28,714 nt of DNA from JAKAIY01 sp036258195 (lineage in GTDB: Bacteria > Chloroflexota > Ktedonobacteria > Ktedonobacterales > JADMIN01), in assembly GCA_036258195.1 (NCBI GenBank), contig DATAED010000246.1, positions 1 through 28,714 on the forward strand. The letters are read 5' to 3'. Positions within the stretch are counted from its first letter, which is position 1. Every line of letters begins with the position of its first letter. Shown in pieces: positions 1-8,445 of the stretch. The notes below the pieces were generated by a model. It searched no databases, was not told the origin of the DNA, and was given only the letters and a program-made list of their open reading frames with translations. Both the position numbers and the translations under genes were made by a program.

Positions 1-1
1 C

Positions 2-616
2 TCCGCCACCTTCACCTACACCGCGACGTTCCATGTCCCGGCGCACAGCGCGGGCGGCGTCATCCAGTACGCCTACACGCTCAATAATGGGCGCTCGCAG
101 ACCGCTGGCAGTGTGCAGGTTCCCGCTGGCGCCACCAGCGCGGCGGCGACCTTCACTAGCGCTGGCGCGCTGCCTGCCGACCACACCTGGCCCGGTGTGG
201 CGATGGTCATGGTCACCAGCCCCAATCACGTCACCTCGCCCAGTGTGACGCCCAGCGGCGCATGCGTGACGCCCAGCGCCTTCACTGTGCAGAGCGTCTC
301 GATGTCGGTTAGTCCCAGCAGCCTGGCGGGCGACGCCTGTGGCTCATCGCTCAACGTCACCTATACGGCGACCTTCCATCTGGCCGCCAATGGCCCCGGC
401 GGAACGATCCACTTCGAATACACGACCACCAACGGGCGCGGCTCGACCCCCGCAAGCGTGGTGGTCGCGCCGAGCCAGACCAGCGCCAGCTACAGCTTCA
501 CCTGGTCAGGCGCGCTGCCCGCCGACCATACCGCGCCCGGCCCCGGCGGCGTGCAAGTCAGCAGCCCGAACGCCCTCACCTCCCAGATGGTCGCCCCCAC
601 CGGAGCGTGCCACTAA
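2..616 (+). CDS. Secreted repeat protein, C-terminal fragment
   Basis: The reading frame is open from the window edge, so the N-terminus lies outside. The visible 204 residues hold two copies of a unit of about 115 residues. Each has a YTATFH start, a GG-(V/T)-I-x-(Y/F) strand, an N-G-R turn, the block GALPADHT and an SPN-x-(V/L)-TS strand ending in GAC. Ser/Thr/Val/Ala-rich alternating beta strands and one conserved Cys per unit suggest Ig-like modules of a surface or secreted protein. No membrane segment or sorting motif follows; the protein ends at GACH. A strong hairpin follows the stop. The family is not recognised and a function cannot be assigned. Confidence 0.75.
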   Translation, partial: SATFTYTATFHVPAHSAGGVIQYAYTLNNGRSQTAGSVQVPAGATSAAATFTSAGALPADHTWPGVAMVMVTSPNHVTSPSVTPSGACVTPSAFTVQSVSMSVSPSSLAGDACGSSLNVTYTATFHLAANGPGGTIHFEYTTTNGRGSTPASVVVAPSQTSASYSFTWSGALPADHTAPGPGGVQVSSPNALTSQMVAPTGACH

Positions 617-665
617 TCTCGCCTCGGCTCCTGCCACTCGCCCCGCGCTGTGTGCGTGGCCTGGG

Positions 666-705
666 TTCCCCCTCCCTCGGAGGGGAGGGGGACAGGGGGA
701 GAGGT
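666..705 (-). repeat. Dispersed G/C palindromic repeat, copy 1
   Basis: Copy of the intergenic repeat family in this window. Read on the minus strand it has the core ACCTC-CCCCCTGTCCCCCT followed by a C-rich/G-rich inverted repeat. It lies between the stop of the first gene and the terminator hairpin at 720-769. Confidence 0.6.
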
Positions 706-719
706 TCCGTCCGCCCATA

Positions 720-769
720 CGCGACGAGCCGCCCGATGGTTAATGACAACCATCGGGCGGCTCGTCGCG
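720..769. terminator. Perfect 22-bp hairpin between convergent genes
   Basis: Arms 720-741 and 748-769 are perfectly complementary around the 6-base loop AATGAC. The hairpin lies between the plus-strand gene ending at 616 and dnaN (minus) ending at 788, so it can stop transcription from both sides. There is no long T tract, so it is a GC-stem terminator rather than a classical one. Confidence 0.75.
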
Positions 770-787
770 CCTGCGCTCAGCGCCCAC

Positions 788-1933
788 TCAACGTGTGTTG
801 TACATCGGCATGATGACGTAGGTGTATTTCTCGCCCTGCGCGCCGACCGGACGGATGACGCCGGGCGCCTGGGGTGAGTTCAGCTCCAGCGCCACCTGCG
901 GCGTGTCGAGCACGGCCAGCACGTCGGTCACATACTTCACGTTGAAGATGACCTCCATGCCTGCGCCGTCCACCGCCGCCTCTTCGATGGTATTGGTGGT
1001 GTCGCCGACCTCCTCGGCGGTCGCCTGGATCGTCACCACACCCGGCGTCAGGCCGCCTGGCTCGCCGCCCTCCACTTTCAGCCGCACGATGTTGGCGCTG
1101 TCGCGGGCGAAGAGTGTGGCCGTCTTGGCCGCCTGGCGGAATTGATCGGTGGGGAGCGTGACGCGGGTGGAGTGGCTCTTCGGCACGATCTGCTCGAAGT
1201 TGGGGAACTGCCCGGCGATCAGATTCGAGAGCATCTCCACGTCGCCCGCGCGGAAGAGCACCTGGTTGCGGTTGGGTGTCACCACCATGCGCGCCTCGCC
1301 CTCCGCTGGCAGGATGCGCGCCAGCTCGGTCAGGGCGCGCGCGGGAATCAGCACATCGGCCATGTTGGGCGCGCCGGGTAGCTCGGTGGTGGCCACCGCC
1401 AGCCGGAAGCTGTCCGCCGAGGCCAGCGTCAGCCGCTCATCGCGCACGCGCGCCAGCACGCCGGTGAAGACCGGGCGTGCGTCGTCGGTGGCGGCGGCGA
1501 ATGCCACCTCGCCGATCATCTCGCGCAGCTCGGCGGCGTCCAGCGTGATGGCCTGCTCGCCTGTGTCGCCGCTGGGCAGCGTGGGGAACTCGCTCGGATC
1601 CATCCCACGGATGGTGGCCTGGCTGCGCTGCCCGCTGACCTTGAGCGCCTGATTGCCCGGCTGCAGCTCCAGCTTCACATCGGTCGGGTTGAGCGTGTTG
1701 ACGAAGTCGGTCAGCAGCTTCGCGGGCGCCGTTGTCGTCCCTTCCTCCTGGATCGTGGCGGGCATCCAGCAGGTGATGGCGATCTCCAGATTGGTCGCTG
1801 AGAAGCGTAGCCGGTCGCCCTCAGCCGCCAGCAGGATGTTCGAGAGAATCGGCAGCGTGGTGCGAGTGGAGACGGCATGGCCCACGGTGGAGAGGCTTTT
1901 CGCCAGGTCTTGCTGCTTGCAGGTGAACTTCAC
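788..1933 (-). CDS. dnaN: DNA polymerase III beta subunit (sliding clamp)
   Basis: This ring-shaped clamp tethers the replicative polymerase to DNA. The 381-residue product has the normal length and the three-domain clamp layout. Recognisable segments are the N-terminal VKFTCKQQDLAKSL, TLPILSNILL, the LLTDFVNTL region, the mid-protein FRLAVATTELP and the C-terminal IRPVGA and VIMPMYNTR. GTG at 1933 is chosen as start because a strong GAGGAGG box lies just upstream and the clamp family starts at this lysine-phenylalanine-threonine stretch; an upstream in-frame extension would contain the promoter. It is monocistronic here, with no dnaA or recF next to it. An extended -10 promoter lies about 66 bases upstream of the start. 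Confidence 0.95.
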   Translation of the reverse strand: MKFTCKQQDLAKSLSTVGHAVSTRTTLPILSNILLAAEGDRLRFSATNLEIAITCWMPATIQEEGTTTAPAKLLTDFVNTLNPTDVKLELQPGNQALKVSGQRSQATIRGMDPSEFPTLPSGDTGEQAITLDAAELREMIGEVAFAAATDDARPVFTGVLARVRDERLTLASADSFRLAVATTELPGAPNMADVLIPARALTELARILPAEGEARMVVTPNRNQVLFRAGDVEMLSNLIAGQFPNFEQIVPKSHSTRVTLPTDQFRQAAKTATLFARDSANIVRLKVEGGEPGGLTPGVVTIQATAEEVGDTTNTIEEAAVDGAGMEVIFNVKYVTDVLAVLDTPQVALELNSPQAPGVIRPVGAQGEKYTYVIMPMYNTR

Positions 1934-1998
1934 GATCTCGCCTCCTCGGCAGATGATGTGCTTGACAGGCGCCTGCGACCAGCGCGACGCGCCTGTGT

Positions 1999-2007
1999 AG
2001 TATAACA
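1999..2007 (-). promoter_or_regulatory. Extended -10 promoter of dnaN
   Basis: The minus strand reads TGTTATACT, an extended -10 (TGn plus TATACT). No good -35 hexamer is seen 16-18 bases upstream. The same hexamer precedes several other minus-strand genes in the window. Confidence 0.5.
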
Positions 2008-2275
2008 CCGCCGCGCCGATCAGCCTGCTCGCCTGCCGAACCTCTTTGCTCGTCGTTCTTTTGCTCTTCTGTAAGACGGATTAGCATGGCAAAAAGTCAG
2101 GCGGCGCGGGCGTTTGCCCGCAGTGGTATGGGAAATGCGATAACCGCTGGACAGTTGGATGGACGCAAGGGATAGACCGCCAATCCAGCGCTTGCGAACG
2201 CTACACTCATTGCGGCGCGCGTGGCTGTATATGGTGTCGTCGCGCCAGGGGAATCAGGGGAAAAGGAGATCCGCC

Positions 2276-2947
2276 GTGGCCCAGCAATACGCTCCAGTCG
2301 ACAATGGCCAGCAATGGAGTCCCCAGCAATGGCAGAGTGATCAGGGGGAGCAATATCAGCCCTATCAGCCGCCCTATGACCAGTCTCAGCAAGCCGATCA
2401 GTCGCAGCAGTGGCAGGGTGACGCAGGGCAGCAGTATCAGCCCTACCAGCAGCCCTACCAGCCCTACCAGCAAGCAGACCAGCAAGCTCAGCAGCCATAC
2501 CAACAGCAGCAGCCATACCAACAGCAGCCATACCAACAGCAGCAGCCCATGCAGCAGCCCATGCAGCAGGCGCAACCGCAGCAGGCGCAGCAGGCGATGC
2601 AGCAGTCGATGCAATCAACGAACGCACTGATCGGCGGCTTGCAGCAGCAGATCACGCAATCGATTCAGCCGATTCTGGAGTCGCTGCGCCAGCAGGTCGC
2701 CCAGACGGTGCAGCAGCAGCTCGATCCGGCGCTCGACCCGCTGCGCGATACGCTCCAGCGGCAGGTGTCGATGGCGCTCGATCCTGTACGCGAAGCGCTC
2801 CAACAGCAGATCCAGCAGCAGGTAACACAGGCCATGCAGCCCGCCTATGACGCCATGCGCAACGCGATCGAATCTACCCTGCAGCCGTTGCGTGAGACCC
2901 TCCAGCGGCAGATCGATGAGACGCTGCGCTCGTCGCTGCATCAGTAG
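2276..2947 (+). CDS. Q/Y/P-rich protein with amphipathic helical repeats
   Basis: Family not recognised. The GTG start at 2276 follows a strong AAAGGAG box and gives 223 residues. Roughly residues 1-105 are a low-complexity, probably disordered segment dominated by Gln, Tyr and Pro, built of YQPYQQ and PYQQQ motifs and resembling prion-like domains. The rest is a long amphipathic helical region with proline-started units such as LDPLRDTLQRQV, LDPVREALQQQI and LQPLRETLQRQI, spaced 15 or 19 residues apart. There is no signal peptide or membrane segment. The helical part resembles phasin- or apolipoprotein-like surface-binding helices, but this is only an analogy. It is a single gene, ending in a hairpin shared with hsp20. 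Confidence 0.8.
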   Translation: MAQQYAPVDNGQQWSPQQWQSDQGEQYQPYQPPYDQSQQADQSQQWQGDAGQQYQPYQQPYQPYQQADQQAQQPYQQQQPYQQQPYQQQQPMQQPMQQAQPQQAQQAMQQSMQSTNALIGGLQQQITQSIQPILESLRQQVAQTVQQQLDPALDPLRDTLQRQVSMALDPVREALQQQIQQQVTQAMQPAYDAMRNAIESTLQPLRETLQRQIDETLRSSLHQ

Positions 2948-2990
2948 ATACCGCACCTGACCGTATGGCCGTGAGTCACTGCGCAGAGTA

Positions 2991-3023
2991 GCGGCGCTGG
3001 CGAATTCCTTTCGTCAGCGCCGC
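2991..3023. terminator. 13-bp hairpin between convergent genes
   Basis: Arms 2991-3003 and 3011-3023 pair over 13 positions with one G-U, around loop ATTCCTT. It lies between the plus-strand Q-rich gene and the minus-strand hsp20 stop at 3063. Confidence 0.65.
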
Positions 3024-3062
3024 GCCCTGGGGGTGTAGAGTTGGGTGTGGATGAGCGGCTCA

Positions 3063-3509
3063 CTATTCGACCTTGACCTCGATAGGCATCGGCTTGCCCT
3101 CCCCAGTCTTGGGGATTTCGAGGCTCAGCACGCCGTGCTTATAGGTCGCTTTGATCTTGTCGGGACTGAAGGCGGTAGGTAGCTCAATGATGCGCGTGAC
3201 CTCGCCCGTGTAGCGCTCGCGCCGCACATACCCGCCAGCCTTCTTCGCCTGCTTCTCCTCCGCCTGCTTCTCCCGCTTGTCGTCGTACTCCGTCGCCGCG
3301 TGAATCGTGATCGTGTCGCCAGTGGCGGTCACTGAGATCTCCGCAGGCTTCATCCCCGGCAGGGACGCCTCGATGAAGTAGCTCGACTCGTCCTCGTACA
3401 CATCGACGGGGAAGCTCGGGCGCAGACCAAACAGGTCTGTCGCCCATCCCGATGGGTCACGGAGCGACAGCGGGAACCCATCAAAGGGGTTGTAACGGCT
3501 CAACGACAT
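3063..3509 (-). CDS. hsp20: Hsp20/alpha-crystallin small heat shock protein
   Basis: ATP-independent holdase chaperone of the cytoplasm. The 148-residue product begins MSLSRYNPFDGF, typical of bacterial class A Hsp20. The alpha-crystallin domain runs from about residue 35 to 140: it begins PSFPVDVYEDE, contains EASLPGMKPAEISVT, and has the conserved YKHGVLSLEIPK (A-x-x-x-x-GVL) motif near the end. A Lys/Glu-rich insertion (KREKQAEEKQAKKAGG) lies in the middle, where the L5 loop is expected. The ATG at 3509 follows a GAAGGAGAA box, so a longer in-frame start upstream is rejected. No CIRCE element is seen. The neighbouring P-ATPase and Usp genes on the same strand would fit a stress-response neighbourhood. 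Confidence 0.93.
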   Translation of the reverse strand: MSLSRYNPFDGFPLSLRDPSGWATDLFGLRPSFPVDVYEDESSYFIEASLPGMKPAEISVTATGDTITIHAATEYDDKREKQAEEKQAKKAGGYVRRERYTGEVTRIIELPTAFSPDKIKATYKHGVLSLEIPKTGEGKPMPIEVKVE

Positions 3510-3632
3510 ATCGCGTTCTCCTTCCTCATTCGATCGACTCTCGAGCAGCGTCACAGCGCCACTCGCCCTTCCAGTCTCGTCAGCGCGCGTCGCGGCTGCG
3601 TCTCAACGATGCCCGCTCATGTCACCGCTCAC

Positions 3633-6203
3633 TCACGCCGACCAGCGTCGCATCAGCCAGCGCTTGACCACCTCTACCAGCGTCAGGTAGACGACAATCG
3701 CCAGTGCGAGGAAGAGGAAGTAGAGCGGAGACAGCGGCGTAAACCCCAATGCGGGCGCCAATGGCGAGAAAGGCAACAGCATGCCAACAAGCACGATCAG
3801 CAGCGTGGTGATCGTGAGCGGCTTGCTGGGGCGACTGCGCAACGGGTTGCCGCCCGTGCGGATGATGAACAGGACGAGCGTCTGCGTGGCGAGCGACTCG
3901 ACAAACCAACCCGTGTGAAACATTGCCTCGGGCGCGTGGAAAATGGTGAGCATCGCCCAGAAGGTCAGGAAATCGAAGATCGAGCTGATCGGCCCAATGA
4001 TGAGCATAAAGTCTCGGATCATGCCAATGTTCCAGCGATGGGGGCGCTCGATGTAGGTGGCGTCCACATGATCGGTAGGGATGGTGACCTGCGAGAGATC
4101 GTAGAGAAAGTTGTTGAGCAGAATCTGGGTGGGCAGCATTGGAAGGAAGGGCAGGAACAGCGCCGCGCCTGCCATGCTGAACATATTGCCGAAGTTCGAG
4201 CTTGTCCCCATGAGCAGATACTTCATCACATTGCCAAACGCCTTGCGCCCCTCGATCACTCCCTGCTGAATGACCCGCAGCCCTGGCTCTAGCAGAATGA
4301 TGTCCGCCGCGTCTCTGGCGACATCGACCGCGCTGGCGGCCGAGATGCCCACATCGGCCACATGCAACGATGGCGCGTCGTTGACGCCGTCACCCAGGAA
4401 GCCGACGACGTGCTTGCGCGCCTTGAGCGCCAGCATGATACGGTTCTTCTGCGCAGGCGAGACACGCGCGAAGACAGTGGTGTTCTCGGCTACATGCTGC
4501 AGCGCCACATCGCTCATGTGTTCGAGCTGATCGCCCAGCACAACCTGGCTGGCGTCCAGCCCCACCTGCTCACACACGTGGCGCGCGACCAGATCATTAT
4601 CGCCCGTGAGGATCTTCACCTCGATGCCGTCGCGGCGCAACGCTGCCAGCGTCTCCGCGACCCCCGCGATGGGCGGATCGGTAAAGGCGACATAGCCTGC
4701 CAGCGTCAGCGACGACTCATCAGTGTTGGTATACGCCTCCTGCGCAGGCACGGCGCGATAGGCGACGGCCAGTGTGCGATAGCCCTGCGCACTGAGTTGC
4801 TGATAGGGCGCTACACACCGCTGGACAGCCGCTTCGTCCAGCGATTGTGCCTCCATGCTGGTCTGGCCAGCGACATACGAAGCGCAGCGTGGCAAGACGC
4901 TCTCTGGCGCGCCCTTGGTGATCAGCAGTCGCTCGTCGCCTCGCGCGACGACCACGCTGGCGCAGCGTCGATCGAAATCGAACGGCAGCTCGTCAACCTT
5001 CTGGTAGTCGTTCGCCGTGGAGCTATCGCGCTCAGTGCGCTGTAAAATGGCGCTGTCGAGCGGGCTCCGGATGCCCGTGTCGAACAGGCTATTGAGCCGC
5101 GCCAGCAGTAGGACACGCTCAGATGGCGCGCCGAGTGGGTCGATCCATTGATCGAGCGTCATCTGGCCTGTGGTCAGCGTTCCCGTCTTGTCACTGCACA
5201 GCACATCCATGCTGCCGAAGTTCTGAATCGCTGGAAGTCGCTTGACGATGACCCGCTGTTTGGCCATGCGGAGCGCGCCCTGTCCCAGTGTCACTGTCGT
5301 GATCATTGGGAGGAACTCTGGCGTCAGCCCCACTGCCAGCGCCACCGCGAAAAGCAGCGAATCGAGCGCGGGTCGATGGAGGGCCAGGGTGACGGCCAGA
5401 ACAAAGAGCACTAGCACGATGACCGTGCGCATGATGAGATAGCTGAAGCGCCGGATGCCGCGCTCGAACTCCATTTCTGGTGGTCTGGTCTGCAATCGCA
5501 GCATGATGTCGCCAAACGCGGTCGCGCGTCCGGTGGCGGTCACGACGGCAGTCGCGCTGCCGCTGATGACGGATGTCCCCATCATCACCATGTAAGGCGC
5601 CTCGGCCAGCGCCGAGGCGCCAGCGGGCATATCCGCCGCGTTCTTCTCCACGGGCAGCGATTCGCCGGTGAGCGCGGCTTGCTGCACATGCAGATCGCGC
5701 GCTTGCAGCAGGCGCGCATCGGCTGGGACGAGGTCGCCAGCCGAGAGACGAATGACATCCCCACACACCAGTTCACGCCGCGCCATCTCGCGCCAGACGC
5801 CATCGCGCAGCGTCATCGCGCGAGGCGCCACCTGGGCGCGCAGGGCGTCCGCCGCCCGCTGCGAGCGATAGGATTGCACGAAATTGATCACAACGCTCAG
5901 CATCACCATTAGTGTGATGATTGCGGCATTCAGCGCTTCGCCGAGGATGCCAGCGATCAGGCTGGCGACCAGCAGGATGATGACCAGGGGATTCAGCAGG
6001 AAGGCCAGAAATTGCCGCGCCGCCGCGAAACGGGGCGCTGACGCTGGCTCATTCGCGCCGTACTCCTGCAGACGACGCTGCGCCTCAGCGTCGCTCAACC
6101 CCGACTCGTTCGCGCTCAGCGCAGCCAGCGTGGCGCCGAGCTGGCTGAATGGAGCGGCCGGCGCGCTCACAGGAGCCGCAACCTGCCGTGTCATCGTTCC
6201 CAT
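3633..6203 (-). CDS. mgtA: Mg2+-importing P-type ATPase (MgtA/MgtB type, P3B)
   Basis: Membrane pump that uses ATP to import magnesium. The 856-residue protein has the full P-ATPase order: cation-ATPase N-terminal domain (about 20-70), membrane pair M1-M2, actuator domain with LTGES at 178-182, M3-M4 with GLTPEFLPMI near 292-301, phosphorylation motif DKTGT at 338-342, hinge TGDN at 533-536, GDGVNDAP at 604-611, and C-terminal segments M5-M10. The NNFLYDLSQ segment near 697-705 is characteristic of MgtA rather than of Ca2+ or K+ pumps. Length is slightly below the usual 900 because the N-terminal extension is short. No Mg2+-sensing leader like that of enterobacterial mgtA was recognised in the short upstream gap. 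Confidence 0.93.
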   Translation of the reverse strand: MGTMTRQVAAPVSAPAAPFSQLGATLAALSANESGLSDAEAQRRLQEYGANEPASAPRFAAARQFLAFLLNPLVIILLVASLIAGILGEALNAAIITLMVMLSVVINFVQSYRSQRAADALRAQVAPRAMTLRDGVWREMARRELVCGDVIRLSAGDLVPADARLLQARDLHVQQAALTGESLPVEKNAADMPAGASALAEAPYMVMMGTSVISGSATAVVTATGRATAFGDIMLRLQTRPPEMEFERGIRRFSYLIMRTVIVLVLFVLAVTLALHRPALDSLLFAVALAVGLTPEFLPMITTVTLGQGALRMAKQRVIVKRLPAIQNFGSMDVLCSDKTGTLTTGQMTLDQWIDPLGAPSERVLLLARLNSLFDTGIRSPLDSAILQRTERDSSTANDYQKVDELPFDFDRRCASVVVARGDERLLITKGAPESVLPRCASYVAGQTSMEAQSLDEAAVQRCVAPYQQLSAQGYRTLAVAYRAVPAQEAYTNTDESSLTLAGYVAFTDPPIAGVAETLAALRRDGIEVKILTGDNDLVARHVCEQVGLDASQVVLGDQLEHMSDVALQHVAENTTVFARVSPAQKNRIMLALKARKHVVGFLGDGVNDAPSLHVADVGISAASAVDVARDAADIILLEPGLRVIQQGVIEGRKAFGNVMKYLLMGTSSNFGNMFSMAGAALFLPFLPMLPTQILLNNFLYDLSQVTIPTDHVDATYIERPHRWNIGMIRDFMLIIGPISSIFDFLTFWAMLTIFHAPEAMFHTGWFVESLATQTLVLFIIRTGGNPLRSRPSKPLTITTLLIVLVGMLLPFSPLAPALGFTPLSPLYFLFLALAIVVYLTLVEVVKRWLMRRWSA

Positions 6204-6371
6204 AACGCGCTCACATCTCTAGCCCTGCTTGCCATGTTCGGCGAGCTTGGATTCGCCCAAATCCAGCAGAGACAATAGGCGCAGCGCCTCTCCATCTCAT
6301 CTCAAATGCAGCGAGCGGTATCACAGCGGCAGCGCCTGTCGCAGCAGACGGGCGCCGCCGCTGTCGCCTCG

Positions 6372-7364
6372 CTACGCATGGGCCGCGCTTGGCTGCTCCG
6401 TCGCGAGCGATGGCTGCTCGACGACCGGCCGCACGATCAGCAGCGGCAGCCCCGTCGCCTGGAGCACACGCTCGGTGATGCTTCCCAGCGCCCAGCGCAG
6501 GATTCCGGTGCGCCCGTGGGTCGCCATCACGATGATGTCGTAGCCCGCCGCCTGATGCGGCTCCGCGCGCAGCGAATTGTAGGATGGCTCCGAGACGCTG
6601 AGGATGCGCTCAGCAGGATCCGAGTCCACCATCACGGAGTAGTCAATGGTCAGCCGCAGTTGCTCGGTAGGGGCCGCTCGCAGGTTCTCGACGAGGTGCT
6701 GGAGTTGCTGGTTAGTCTGGGAGACCAGCTCTGCCTGGGTGGTTTCCTGCTCTTCGACGGCGTATGGACTGATGATACGCAGCAGGCGCAGACTACCGCT
6801 CTGGGGCGCCAGCGCCGCCATGAGCTGTATGGCTGGCGCAATGGCGGCCTCGGCCAGCAATGATCCATCCAGCGGAACCAGCGCGCGCCGTACCGTTTCG
6901 ATCTGCTTCGCTGGAGTCCCGGGAGAGAACTCATTGAGCAGCAGCACAGGAGACGGCGCGTGGCGCACGACATGCTGCGCCACACCGCCCAGCCGCCAGC
7001 GATGGTAGCCCGTCATACCATGCGCACAGAGCACGACCAGATCAATCTGCTCAGCCTGACAGAGCGTGAGAATGCTCTCAGCCGCTGGCCCTTCGGTCAC
7101 GCGCGTCACGGTCGTCAGGCCAGACAGCGCCTCGTCCATGACCACCTGCGCCAGATAGCTGGCGGCCTGATCGCGCTGCTCCGATGACACAGTGGATGCG
7201 GGCCCTACCGGTCCAGAGAGATACGGCCCATACGGGGTCAGTGGCTCGACACTGCGCATCAGCATGACCGTTCCATGTGTGGCGTGCGCGAGTCGAGCGG
7301 CGACGGGAATCGCCGATTCGGCGCGGCGCGACCCGTCAAGTGGAACCAGAATGCGGTGAAACAT
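6372..7364 (-). CDS. Universal stress protein, two Usp domains
   Basis: Cytoplasmic stress protein of 330 residues with two tandem Usp domains, each starting with an (I/A)LVPLDGS strand (residue 5 and about 162). The second domain has the nucleotide-binding signature HGRTG followed by GS (in ATHGRTGILRWALGS), so it probably binds ATP. The first domain has AHGMTG at 114-119 but ends GG instead of GS, so its nucleotide binding may be weakened. ATG at 7364 is chosen because GGAAGGAG precedes it and because the family starts MFHRILVPLDGS; the in-frame extension upstream lacks family similarity. It lies upstream of the Mg2+ pump on the same strand with 168 bases between, so co-transcription is possible but not shown. 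Confidence 0.92.
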   Translation of the reverse strand: MFHRILVPLDGSRRAESAIPVAARLAHATHGTVMLMRSVEPLTPYGPYLSGPVGPASTVSSEQRDQAASYLAQVVMDEALSGLTTVTRVTEGPAAESILTLCQAEQIDLVVLCAHGMTGYHRWRLGGVAQHVVRHAPSPVLLLNEFSPGTPAKQIETVRRALVPLDGSLLAEAAIAPAIQLMAALAPQSGSLRLLRIISPYAVEEQETTQAELVSQTNQQLQHLVENLRAAPTEQLRLTIDYSVMVDSDPAERILSVSEPSYNSLRAEPHQAAGYDIIVMATHGRTGILRWALGSITERVLQATGLPLLIVRPVVEQPSLATEQPSAAHA

Positions 7365-7662
7365 GGGGCTGCTCCTTCCACGGAAACACGGTGAACCAGG
7401 ACACGCTACGCCTGTCCAGCGTCGCCTGATCGGCGCCTGTGCGCTGGCCTCGATGGCCATCTCCCTCCATGAGCGCCCAACGTTGTCACAGATGAGTCGC
7501 CGCCAGGCCGTTGCGCCTCACGGATAGGTCACACGCCATTGCTTGCCCAGCGGCTCGCTGTCTGAATGGCGTATGAGGGACGCCGCGATGCTGGCCCCTT
7601 GCGCTAGCGGGCGCAGTGCGGCTGGATGCGTTTGGATGCGCCGATGGATGGTCTTGGACGCA
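7365..7662. other. Intergenic gap between divergent usp and cupin genes
   Basis: About 300 bases upstream of both divergent genes. Apart from the ribosome binding site of the stress-protein gene, and the promoter starting at 7663, I see no gene, strong hairpin or repeat here. Confidence 0.5.
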
Positions 7663-7692
7663 TTGACATTCGGCGCTGGACTCTTCTAGACT
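7663..7692 (+). promoter_or_regulatory. Sigma70-type promoter of the cupin gene
   Basis: Perfect -35 TTGACA at 7663-7668 and -10 TAGACT at 7687-7692, 18 bases apart. Transcription would start near 7699, leaving a leader of about 77 bases before the ATG at 7776. This rules out the longer in-frame upstream start. Confidence 0.7.
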
Positions 7693-7775
7693 GGATGGCT
7701 GAGTCGCCCATGCAGGCGCGCTGCTGGCCAGCCAGCAGATTGGCCAGATCATCAGCCGAGGAGACAGAGCAGCCG

Positions 7776-8384
7776 ATGCGATTGCCCTACCTGCCCTATA
7801 CAGGCATGAATCCCCAGACAGGCGAGCCGCTGGAGATGCCGACCCCGACGGTCGCGCCGATCATCGAGCCATGCAAGCGCATCCCCACGAAGGACGCCGA
7901 TCATGCGCCCAACGGCCAGGTGATCGAGGTCGCCAAGAACTACCAGGATCTGCGCGAGAATGTGGGCAAGCAGGATCGGCGTGTCGAGACGCTCGTCTAC
8001 ATCACGACGGTGACGCCGGGCTGCATGAAGGGCTACCACGGCCACACCGCGCGCACCAGCACCTACGTCGCCGTCGGCGGCCAGGCCGAGATTCACGTGC
8101 TGAATCAGGATGCGGGCGAGCTGCTCGTCTATGAGATCGAGGGTGATGAGACGCCCTATCGCGTCATCGCCGAGCCGGGCTATTTTCTCGCGCTGAAGAG
8201 CCGCAACGACAGCATCGCCACCTTCATAGGCGTCCCCAACCCACCGTTCAATGCCGATTTCAATGAGCAGGTGGAGCTGCACCCCAGCGATGTCGAGCAG
8301 GCCATCGCAGATGGACGGCTGACGGTGAAGCGGTTCCGCTGCGCGCCAGAGGGGCTGGTCGCCAGCGCCCCGGAGGCGGAGTAG
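7776..8384 (+). CDS. RmlC-like cupin protein
   Basis: The 202-residue product has a double-stranded beta-helix (cupin) core from about residue 75 to 170. The segment TPGCMKGYHGHTARTSTYVAVGGQAE matches in pattern the strand and active-site region of RmlC/FdtA-type nucleotide-sugar epimerases and isomerases (RG-x-H-x-H). A PGYFLALKS strand follows, where RmlC-like proteins have a proline-glycine turn. So a sugar-nucleotide epimerase or isomerase role is plausible, but the catalytic Asp cannot be placed and the substrate is unknown. The N-terminal 40 residues are proline-rich (TPTVAPIIEPCKRIPTKD). ATG at 7776 follows a GAGGAG box and lies downstream of the promoter. No polysaccharide genes flank it. 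Confidence 0.7.
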   Translation: MRLPYLPYTGMNPQTGEPLEMPTPTVAPIIEPCKRIPTKDADHAPNGQVIEVAKNYQDLRENVGKQDRRVETLVYITTVTPGCMKGYHGHTARTSTYVAVGGQAEIHVLNQDAGELLVYEIEGDETPYRVIAEPGYFLALKSRNDSIATFIGVPNPPFNADFNEQVELHPSDVEQAIADGRLTVKRFRCAPEGLVASAPEAE

Positions 8385-8387
8385 GGC

Positions 8388-8432
8388 GCGACCCCACCCC
8401 CTGTCCCCCTCTCCCCGCGAGGAGAGGGGGAA
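8388..8432 (+). repeat. Dispersed G/C palindromic repeat, copy 2 (terminator-like)
   Basis: Core ACCCCACCCCCTGTCCCCCT then a hairpin with 10-bp arms 8405-8414 and 8421-8430. It lies immediately after the cupin stop and before the convergent minus-strand gene ending at 8446, so it probably also acts as a terminator. Confidence 0.65.
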
Positions 8433-8445
8433 TGAGGAATGAACC

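Noticed and set aside
2207..2614. Leucine-rich minus-strand frame opposite the Q-rich gene
   Set aside because: It is the antisense of CAG repeats (CTG codons); the plus frame has the start, ribosome binding site and helical pattern.
6204..6371. Mg2+ riboswitch (M-box) before the MgtA-type gene
   Set aside because: The upstream gap is short and I could not find the conserved M-box segments.
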